From the NCBI GenBank assembly GCA_020444165.1, contig JAHLLK010000126.1:1-10945 (forward strand): DNA of 10,945 bases, written 5' to 3'. A program made the translations under genes and the position numbers. Origin of the DNA: Deltaproteobacteria bacterium (lineage in GTDB: Bacteria; Desulfobacterota; Desulfarculia; Desulfarculales; Desulfarculaceae). Within the stretch, counting starts at the first letter, position 1; each line of letters starts with the position of its first letter. Below are positions 5,375-10,945 of the stretch, one piece after another. The notes below the pieces were generated by a model. It saw only the letters and a program-made list of their open reading frames with translations, was not told the DNA's origin and searched no databases.

Positions 5375-6658
5375 ATGAAAAAATTTGGTCTGGCAGGGAA
5401 GGTTCTGGGAGGGCTCGTCTTGAGCCTGGCGCTGGCGCTACCGGCCGTTGCGGCCGATCCCATCAAGATCGGCGTATTGGGGCCCATGGCCTTCACCCAG
5501 GGCCAAGGCCACTGGAACGGCGCCACCATGGCCGCCGAAGAAATCAACAAGGCCGGCGGGGTCAAGGTGGGCGGCGAGATGCGGCCCATCGAGCTGGTCA
5601 AAGTGGACACCAACGAGTTCCTGAGCATTCCCGACGCCACCAACGCGGCGGAGATGGCCGTGAGCCGGGACAACGTGGACTTCCTGGTGGGCGGCTTCCG
5701 CACCGAGGCGGTCCTGGTCATGCAGGACATCGCCATGGACGCCAAGAAGATCTTCATTGGCTGCGGCGCGGCTCACCCCGAATTGTGCACCCGGGTGACC
5801 AAGGACTACGACCGCTACAAGTACTGGTTCCGCCTGACCCCCATCAACTCCCTCTACCTGGGCAAGGTGGACTTCATCCTCCTGGGCACCGTGGGCGCCA
5901 TCATGAAGAAGGCCCTGGGCCTGGACAAGGTGAAGGTGGCCATCGTGGCCGAAAAGGCCGCCTGGGCCGACCCCATCGTGGCCAAGGCCCAGGAGTTGTT
6001 GCCCAGCAAGATGGGCATGGAGGTGGTGGGCACCTGGCGGCCCTCGCCGGTGGCCAAGGACTGCACCGCCGAGCTGGCCGCCATCCAGCGGGCCGGCGCC
6101 CACATCGTCTTCACCACCTTCTCCTCCTCGGTGGGCCTAACTTTTGCCAAGCAGATGGGTGAGCTGCAGGTGCCGGCCGCCGCGGTGGGCATCAACGTGG
6201 AGTCCCAGAAGTCCGGCTTCTACGGCGCCACCGGCGGCAAGGGCGAGTACGCGCTGACCGTGAACACCTACGCGCCGGTCAAGATCACCGACAAGACCAT
6301 TCCTTTCTACAACGCCTATTTGGAACGCTACAAGGAAGTCCCCAACTACACCGCCGGCACCCACGACGCCCTGCTCCTCCTCAAGGACGCGGTGGAGAGG
6401 GCCGGCACCCTGGACGCCGACAAGGTGGTGGCCGAGCTGGAAAAAACCGACGCCAACACCGCCGCGGGCCGGGTGGTCTGGGACAAGTCCCACGACGTGA
6501 CCTGGGGACCCAAGTACGTCACCTCGATCGGCACCCAGTGGCAGGGCGACAAGATGATGTGCGTGTGGCCCTATGGCTGGGAGGGCGTCACCTACGAGGG
6601 CTCGGTGCCCTTCAAGCTGGCCCCCTACCTGGTCGAGCATTGGAAGAAGAACAAGTAA
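5375..6658 (+). CDS. Liv-type ABC transporter periplasmic substrate-binding protein
   Basis: A 427-residue exported protein. The N-terminus has a Sec signal: MKK basic start, hydrophobic core LGGLVLSLALALP, and AVA/AD cleavage after about residue 26. There is no lipobox Cys, so it should be soluble in the periplasm. The mature part begins PIKIGVLGPM, the typical opening of type-I (LivJ/Leu-Ile-Val, Peripla_BP_6) binding proteins, followed by NGATMAAEEINKAGGV (48-63), common in this family. Cys130 and Cys138 are close together and could form a disulfide; Cys230 and Cys396 are also present. It delivers a substrate to the LivH/LivM permease encoded next. The Liv family also transports aromatic and other carboxylic acids, amides and urea. 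The neighbouring acyl-CoA ligase makes a carboxylic acid more likely here than an amino acid, by inference. The ligand cannot be read from sequence. Confidence 0.93.
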   Translation: MKKFGLAGKVLGGLVLSLALALPAVAADPIKIGVLGPMAFTQGQGHWNGATMAAEEINKAGGVKVGGEMRPIELVKVDTNEFLSIPDATNAAEMAVSRDNVDFLVGGFRTEAVLVMQDIAMDAKKIFIGCGAAHPELCTRVTKDYDRYKYWFRLTPINSLYLGKVDFILLGTVGAIMKKALGLDKVKVAIVAEKAAWADPIVAKAQELLPSKMGMEVVGTWRPSPVAKDCTAELAAIQRAGAHIVFTTFSSSVGLTFAKQMGELQVPAAAVGINVESQKSGFYGATGGKGEYALTVNTYAPVKITDKTIPFYNAYLERYKEVPNYTAGTHDALLLLKDAVERAGTLDADKVVAELEKTDANTAAGRVVWDKSHDVTWGPKYVTSIGTQWQGDKMMCVWPYGWEGVTYEGSVPFKLAPYLVEHWKKNK

Positions 6659-6668
6659 ACCGCTGGCC

Positions 6669-6695
6669 GCGGCGGGGTCTCCGCGGCCCCGCCGC
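6669..6695 (+). other. Hairpin after the binding-protein gene
   Basis: GCGGCGGGG (6669-6677) pairs exactly with CCCCGCCGC (6687-6695) over a 9-nt loop, 11 nt after the stop codon. No T-run follows. Stems in this position, between a binding-protein gene and its permease genes, commonly protect the upstream mRNA or limit downstream expression. That role is inferred here. Confidence 0.5.
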
Positions 6696-6723
6696 CCCAT
6701 CGCTCACGGTTTGACGGTCCGTC

Positions 6724-6748
6724 CCCCGGAGGCCCAGGGTCTCCGGGG
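6724..6748 (+). promoter_or_regulatory. Hairpin overlapping the ribosome-binding region of livH
   Basis: CCCCGGAG (6724-6731) pairs exactly with CTCCGGGG (6741-6748) over a 9-nt loop. The 3' arm shares GGGG with the Shine-Dalgarno-like GGGGAGG (6745-6751) upstream of ATG 6767. That site is about 15 nt from the start, rather far; a nearer GGGGA lies 6 nt from the ATG. The stem may lower permease translation relative to the binding protein. Confidence 0.35.
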
Positions 6749-6766
6749 AGGCGGCTGGGGACGGCC

Positions 6767-7636
6767 ATGCTGCTGGACATCATCATCGACGGCTTGATCA
6801 AGGGCAGTGTCTACGCCTTGTTGGCCATCGGCTTCTCCCTGGTCCTGGGGGTGGCCCGCATCATCAATATCGCCCACACGGCCCTGTTCATGACCGCGGC
6901 CTACCTGATCTACGCGGGCCACAAGTTCCTGGGGGTGCCCCTGCCCCTGGCCATGGCCGCCGCGGTGGTCCTCACCGTGCTGTTGGGCCTGGTGGTCTAT
7001 CGGTTGTTCATCCAGCCCATCCAGGAGCACGAAGCCGCGGTGCTCATCGCCACCATCGCCGTGGCCATGATGCTCCAGGAGGTGTTCCTCATGTCCTTTG
7101 GCGGGAGTTACCTGGGCGTCCCGCCCCTGGTCGAGGGCTACCTGGCCGTGGCGGGGATCAAGATCACCTACCAACATCTCCTGGCCCTGGGCCTGGCCCT
7201 GGTGATGCTGGCGGGCGTGCGCTTCTTCCTCTTGAACACCCGCCTGGGCCTGGCGCTCCGGGCCACCGCCCAGGACCGCGAGGTGGCCAACCTCATGGGC
7301 ATGGACGTCAACCGGGTGGCCATGCTCACCGTGGCCATCTCCGTCGGCCTGGCGGCCATGACCGGGGCCATCGTGGTGCCCCTGACCACGGTGGAGCCCA
7401 CCATGTGGATGCATCCCCTCATCATGATGCTGGCCATCGTGGTGCTGGGCGGCCTGGGCAGCATCGAGGGCAGCTTCGTCGGCGCCTACATCCTGGGCTT
7501 CTCCGAGTCCCTGGTGGTGTTCCTCCTGCCCATGGGCGCCTTTCTCAAGGACTCGGTGGCCCTGTCCATCATGATCCTGGTGCTCCTCATCCGGCCCGAG
7601 GGCCTCTTTGGGGTCTCCTTTGAGGAGGAGCGCTAA
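6767..7636 (+). CDS. livH: Liv-type ABC transporter permease LivH
   Basis: A 289-residue inner-membrane protein of typical LivH length, with about eight hydrophobic segments (roughly 5-30, 36-52, 58-82, 90-110, 136-156, 184-206, 215-250, 262-276). The opening DGLIKGSVYALLAIGFSLVLG and the nearby INIAHTALFM are family hallmarks. The cytoplasmic coupling loop is at about 164-184 (RATAQDREVANLMGMD), followed by VLGGLGSIEGSFVGA (226-240) and the terminal RPEGLFG (276-282). It forms the transmembrane channel with LivM, powered by LivG and a presumed LivF. It follows the binding-protein gene after 108 nt containing two hairpins. The next gene starts 96 nt downstream, so the operon is not tightly packed. 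I see no missing segment. Confidence 0.93.
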   Translation: MLLDIIIDGLIKGSVYALLAIGFSLVLGVARIINIAHTALFMTAAYLIYAGHKFLGVPLPLAMAAAVVLTVLLGLVVYRLFIQPIQEHEAAVLIATIAVAMMLQEVFLMSFGGSYLGVPPLVEGYLAVAGIKITYQHLLALGLALVMLAGVRFFLLNTRLGLALRATAQDREVANLMGMDVNRVAMLTVAISVGLAAMTGAIVVPLTTVEPTMWMHPLIMMLAIVVLGGLGSIEGSFVGAYILGFSESLVVFLLPMGAFLKDSVALSIMILVLLIRPEGLFGVSFEEER

Positions 7637-7656
7637 AGAGGACGCCGGGGCGCCCG

Positions 7657-7673
7657 GGGCCGGCCGCCGGCCC
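7657..7673 (+). other. Small GC-rich hairpin between livH and livM
   Basis: GGGCCGG (7657-7663) pairs exactly with CCGGCCC (7667-7673) over 3 nt, in the 96-nt gap between the permease genes. No T-run follows. In such GC-rich DNA this could be chance. Confidence 0.3.
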
Positions 7674-7732
7674 GGCCCGCTCCCCGGCTTACCTCCCCGA
7701 GAACCCCAACCTTTAACGGACGGCAAAGTGAC

Positions 7733-8803
7733 ATGGGTCTGGTGAAAGCCTACATACGCAGGTTCAGCAAGGTATTCCGTACCGAGGTCCTCGTCCTTCC
7801 CAGCCGCATGGCGGTTCTGGTCTTCATCGTGGGGTTGTTGGCGCTGCCGGCCTTCACCCAGGATTACTACTTCCTCCGCGTGATGATCCTCACCGCCATC
7901 TTCGCCATCCTGGCCGCCAGTTGGGATCTCCTCTCCGGCTTCACCGGGCAGATGAACTTTGGCCACGCCCTGTTTTTCGGCACTTCGGCCTACGTCACCG
8001 CCCTGTTGAACCTGGACCTGGGCCTGCCGCCCTATTTTTCCATCCCCCTGGGAGCCTTGGGCGGGGTGGCCATGGGCCTGGTGGTGGGCATCCCCTGCCT
8101 GCGGCTCAAGGGCTCCTACCTGGCCTTGACCACCCTGGCCTTCCCCATCATCCTCACCGGGCTGGTCTTCGCCTTTCCGGGGCTCACCGGCGGCGAGTTG
8201 GGGCTTTCGGGCCTCTCCCGGCTCACCGGCTCCCGGGTGGGGGACTACTACCTCATCACCGGGCTCATGCTGGTCTGTGCGGCGGTCATGTGGAAGATCA
8301 CCGACTCCAACACCGGCATCATCCTGCACGCCATCCGCGAGGATGAGCTGGCCGCCCGGGCCGCGGGCATCAACACCACCCGTTACAAACTGTTGGCCTT
8401 CTGCCTGTCCGGCTTCTTCGCCGGCATCGCCGGCGGGCTCTACGCCCATTTCATGCGCCTGGCCGGGCCCTCCACCCTGGAGGTGTCCCTGTCCTTCCAG
8501 GTCATCATCTGGTCGGTCTTCGGCGGCATGGTCTCCATCTACGGCCCCGTGGCCGGGGTGTTCCTCTTGAACCCCCTGATGGAAGTGCTGCGCGGCGTGC
8601 AGAACGCCTTCCCGGCCCTGCCCGAGATGCGCATGTTCGTGTTCGCGGCCCTGGTGCTGGTCACCCTGCTGTTCATGCCCGAGGGCCTGGTGCCCTGGGT
8701 GCGTGATCACCTGGAGACCGAGTGCCCCCGCTGCAAGGTACGCAACCCCCGCACCCGGCGCCGTTGCCGCGTCTGCGCGGCCGACCTGGGCCTAACCGCC
8801 TGA
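7733..8803 (+). CDS. livM: Liv-type ABC transporter permease LivM with a C-terminal zinc-ribbon-like tail
   Basis: A 356-residue inner-membrane protein. Core LivM features are SWDLLSGFTGQMNFGHALFFG (63-83), LRLKGSYLALTTLAF (123-137), a coupling loop near 197-220 (HAIREDELAARAAGINTTRY), FGGMVSIYGPVAGVFLL (263-279) and MPEGLVPWV (315-323). Those family elements end near residue 323. The protein then adds about 33 residues containing Cys331, Cys334, Cys345 and Cys348 in the order CPRC, ten residues, CRVC. This matches the spacing of a short zinc ribbon and carries a basic PRTRRR stretch. I re-read the bases and there is no frameshift: the tail is in frame to the TGA at 8801-8803. After the last membrane segment it should face the cytoplasm, by the usual topology. 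The ribosome binding site is weak (GGACGG). Such a tail is not part of the standard LivM architecture that I know. Confidence 0.93.
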   Translation: MGLVKAYIRRFSKVFRTEVLVLPSRMAVLVFIVGLLALPAFTQDYYFLRVMILTAIFAILAASWDLLSGFTGQMNFGHALFFGTSAYVTALLNLDLGLPPYFSIPLGALGGVAMGLVVGIPCLRLKGSYLALTTLAFPIILTGLVFAFPGLTGGELGLSGLSRLTGSRVGDYYLITGLMLVCAAVMWKITDSNTGIILHAIREDELAARAAGINTTRYKLLAFCLSGFFAGIAGGLYAHFMRLAGPSTLEVSLSFQVIIWSVFGGMVSIYGPVAGVFLLNPLMEVLRGVQNAFPALPEMRMFVFAALVLVTLLFMPEGLVPWVRDHLETECPRCKVRNPRTRRRCRVCAADLGLTA

Positions 8804-8836
8804 TCACCCCAAGGCACACACAAGAGGTCGTTGCCC

Positions 8837-10549
8837 ATGGATGCCAAACAAGCCTATCTCAGCAAACCCTGGCTGAAGCACTATCCCGCCCACGTGCCGG
8901 AGAACCTGGACATTCCGGCCATCTCCGTGCCCGAACAGTTCGACCGGGCGGTGGAGAAATTCGGCAGTAAAAACGCGCTGATCTTCTATGGCAAGAAAAT
9001 CAGCTACAAGGAGCTGCAGGACCTGGCCGACCGTTTCGCCGCGGCCCTGGCCGCCTTGGGCGTGGCCAAGGGCGACCGGGTGGCGCTCCTGCTCCTGAAC
9101 TGCCCCCAATACGTCATCGCCTACCTGGGCGCCTTGAAGGCCGGGGCGGTGGTGACCCCGGTCAGCCCGGTGTACACCAGCCAGGAGGTGCGCCACCAGC
9201 TCACCGACTCCGGGGCCAAGGTCATCGTGTGCCAGGACATCCTCTACGAGACCGTGGAAAAGACCGGGCTCAGCCTGGAGCACGTGATCCTCACCGGCAT
9301 CGACGAGTTCCTGCCCAAGCTCAAGAAGATGTTCGCCGGCAAGGTCATGTCCAAGGCCTACGGCGGGCTCTCGGTGCCCGACGCGGGCAAGATCTCCGCG
9401 GCAGGGCTGTTGAAGTTCCAGGACCTGTTGAAGGGAAGCCCGCCCCAGCTCCCGGCCGTTGACTTCGACCCGGCCACGGACCTGGCCGCCCTGCCCTACA
9501 CCGGCGGCACCACCGGCCTGCCCAAGGCGGCCATGCTGACCCACCAAAACCTGGTGGCCTGCCAGGCCCAGGCCCTGGCCTTTTGGGAGGACAAGTTCGT
9601 GGACGGCCGGGAGACGGTCATCGCCTTCCTGCCCATGTTCCACATCTACGGCCAGGTGGTGATCATGCTCACCGGCCTGATGCACGGCTACACCCTGGTC
9701 TTGTTCACCACCCCGGAGATGGACGAGATCCTGAACGCCATCGAGCGCTACGACGCCTCGGCCTTTTACGGGGTGCCCACCCTGTACGAGTACCTGAAGG
9801 AGTACGAGAAGACCGACCGGGTGGACTGGAAGCGGCTCAAGGTGCTGGTCTGCGGGGCCGACACCCTGCACGACACCACGGTGAGCGACTGGGAGCGCCG
9901 CACCTCCAGCAAGATCACCCAGGGCTACGGCATGACCGAGACCTCGGCCGTGACCCACACCAACCCCCTGGCCAACCCCAAGCCCGGTTCCTTCGGCCTG
10001 CCCATCCCCAACGTGTGGGCGGCCATCATCGACGTGGACTCCACCCAATTTCTGCCCGTGGGCGAGGTGGGCGAATTGATCGTCAGCGGGCCCAACATCA
10101 TGTCCGGCTACTGGCAGCGGCCCGAGGACAACCAGAAGACCATGATCGAGCTGGAAGGCCACACCTGGCTCCGCACCGGCGACCTGGTGAGCATGGACGA
10201 GGACGGCTATTTCTTCTTCTGCGACCGCAAGCGCGACCTCATCAAGCACCGGGGCTACTCGGTGTTCGCCAAGCACGTGGAGGAGGTGTTGTACGGCCAT
10301 CCCCAGGTCAAGGCGGCCGGGGTGGTCGGGGTGCCCGACCCCAAGGTGGGCCAGCTCATCAAGGCCTATGTGGTGTGCCAGGCCGAGGCCCGGGGCAAGA
10401 TTTCCGAGGAGGACCTGGTGGCCTACTGCAAGGAGCGGCTGGCCCACTACAAGGTGCCCCAGGTCATCGAGTTCCGGGGCGAACTGCCCAAGACCGACGT
10501 GGGCAAGGTCTCGCGGCGCGAGCTGCGGGAGCAGGTGGAGGAGGCCTAA
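8837..10549 (+). CDS. AMP-forming acyl-CoA ligase (fatty or other carboxylic acid), FadD-like
   Basis: A 570-residue adenylate-forming enzyme converting a carboxylic acid, ATP and CoA to acyl-CoA, AMP and PPi. E. coli FadD is about 560 residues. Core motifs: P-loop YTGGTTGLPKAAMLTH (221-236), FLPMFHIYG (264-272), YGMTETSAV (364-372), TGDL (447-450), DRKRDLIKHRGYSVF (463-477) and the C-terminal PKTDVGKVSRR (551-561) with the adenylation Lys557. YTGGTTG with AMLTH resembles FadD more than the YTSGTTG of many ligases. Oddities are KAA instead of KGA in the P-loop, and FAKHVEEV where most ligases have YPxEIE. No membrane segment or signal is seen. ATG 8837 was chosen over in-frame TTG 8831, with AAGAGG about 9 nt upstream. 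The gene starts 33 nt after livM and ends 3 nt before livG, so it belongs to the transporter operon. The substrate, long-chain or aromatic, cannot be decided. Confidence 0.93.
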   Translation: MDAKQAYLSKPWLKHYPAHVPENLDIPAISVPEQFDRAVEKFGSKNALIFYGKKISYKELQDLADRFAAALAALGVAKGDRVALLLLNCPQYVIAYLGALKAGAVVTPVSPVYTSQEVRHQLTDSGAKVIVCQDILYETVEKTGLSLEHVILTGIDEFLPKLKKMFAGKVMSKAYGGLSVPDAGKISAAGLLKFQDLLKGSPPQLPAVDFDPATDLAALPYTGGTTGLPKAAMLTHQNLVACQAQALAFWEDKFVDGRETVIAFLPMFHIYGQVVIMLTGLMHGYTLVLFTTPEMDEILNAIERYDASAFYGVPTLYEYLKEYEKTDRVDWKRLKVLVCGADTLHDTTVSDWERRTSSKITQGYGMTETSAVTHTNPLANPKPGSFGLPIPNVWAAIIDVDSTQFLPVGEVGELIVSGPNIMSGYWQRPEDNQKTMIELEGHTWLRTGDLVSMDEDGYFFFCDRKRDLIKHRGYSVFAKHVEEVLYGHPQVKAAGVVGVPDPKVGQLIKAYVVCQAEARGKISEEDLVAYCKERLAHYKVPQVIEFRGELPKTDVGKVSRRELREQVEEA

Positions 10550-10552
10550 GGC

Positions 10553-10945
10553 ATGGCCGAGGCGTTTTTGGACGTGCGGGGGCTCAAGAAGAGTTTTGGC
10601 GGGCTCACCGCCACCAACGATGTGAGCTTCAGCCTGGGCCGCCGCGAGGTGTTGGGCCTGATCGGGCCCAACGGCGCGGGCAAGACCACCCTGTTGCGCC
10701 TGATCACCGGCATCCTGCGGCCGGACGCGGGCCGGGTGGTCTTCAAGGGCGAAAACATCACCGGCAAGAAGACCTGGGAGATCGTTAACCGGGGCATCGC
10801 CCCCACCTTCCAGAACATGCGGCCCTTCCGCCGCCTGCCCATCATCGCCAACGTGATGGTCTCCTGCCTCAGCCCCCGGGCCATGAAAAAGGGCGAGTGG
10901 GTGAAAAAGGTGGAGGCCAAGGCCATGGACGCCCTGGAGTTCGCG
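10553..10945 (+). CDS. livG: Liv-type ABC transporter ATPase LivG, N-terminal part
   Basis: The first 131 residues of an ABC ATPase that is usually about 255 long; the window ends before the signature motif and Walker B. Walker A GPNGAGKTT is at 38-46, and the Q-loop Gln87 is in APTFQNMRPF. The long stretch after the Q-loop fits the LivG subtype. LivG proteins usually read ARTFQN, so the Pro at 85 is a substitution. ATG 10553 lies 3 nt after the ligase stop, with GGAGGAGG inside the ligase 3' end as ribosome binding site, suggesting translational coupling. It should pair with a LivF encoded downstream to energise LivH/LivM. Confidence 0.93.
   Translation, partial: MAEAFLDVRGLKKSFGGLTATNDVSFSLGRREVLGLIGPNGAGKTTLLRLITGILRPDAGRVVFKGENITGKKTWEIVNRGIAPTFQNMRPFRRLPIIANVMVSCLSPRAMKKGEWVKKVEAKAMDALEFA

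Noticed and set aside
6704..8710. 668-codon minus-strand open frame opposite livH and livM
   Set aside because: His, Gly and Gln-rich low-complexity shadow of two recognisable permease genes.
8804..10447. 547-codon minus-strand open frame opposite the ligase
   Set aside because: Antisense shadow of a ligase with complete motifs; no domain in its own translation.
1..10945. CRISPR arrays, tRNA or rRNA genes, insertion sequences, phage or defence genes
   Set aside because: None seen: no regularly spaced repeats, no transposase-like frame, no cloverleaf, and composition is uniform apart from the AT-rich promoter islands.

Overview
This is a GC-rich bacterial window (about two thirds G+C by eye). 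It holds a divergent locus for uptake, CoA activation and beta-oxidation of an organic acid. The gene set, base composition and intergenic hairpin style recall sulfate-reducing or related Desulfobacterota (Desulfarculus-like). That placement is inferred from memory, not from a search.

Left half, minus strand, read right to left: a MerR-family regulator (4636-3875), then a two-domain FadB/FadJ-type enoyl-CoA hydratase/3-hydroxyacyl-CoA dehydrogenase (3489-1357), then a thiolase (1184 to the window edge, only a few C-terminal residues missing). Between the last two lies a 30-bp perfect hairpin whose arms are also G-quadruplex motifs on opposite strands. A good minus-strand promoter candidate (TATAAT at 3647-3642) precedes the FadB-like gene.

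Middle (4637-5374): about 740 bp without a convincing gene. It has GC-rich hairpins next to the regulator, a direct repeat with a 41-bp period, an AT-rich core with two overlapping plus-strand promoter candidates framed by palindromes, and a structured leader ahead of the transporter genes.

Right half, plus strand: a secreted Liv-type periplasmic binding protein (5375-6658), LivH (6767-7636) and LivM (7733-8803) permeases, an AMP-forming acyl-CoA ligase (8837-10549), and the start of a LivG ATPase (10553 to the edge). A livF gene presumably follows outside the window.

Working model (inference): the binding protein and Liv permease import a carboxylic acid. The ligase, encoded inside the transporter operon, traps it as a CoA thioester. 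The FadB-like enzyme and thiolase then shorten it, with the MerR protein as probable regulator of one or both arms. No acyl-CoA dehydrogenase is in the window. The most unusual features are a CxxC-N10-CxxC zinc-ribbon-like tail on LivM, a second degenerate MerR-like helix-turn-helix in the regulator, and the palindrome pair around the transporter promoter. No RNA gene, mobile element or CRISPR array was found.
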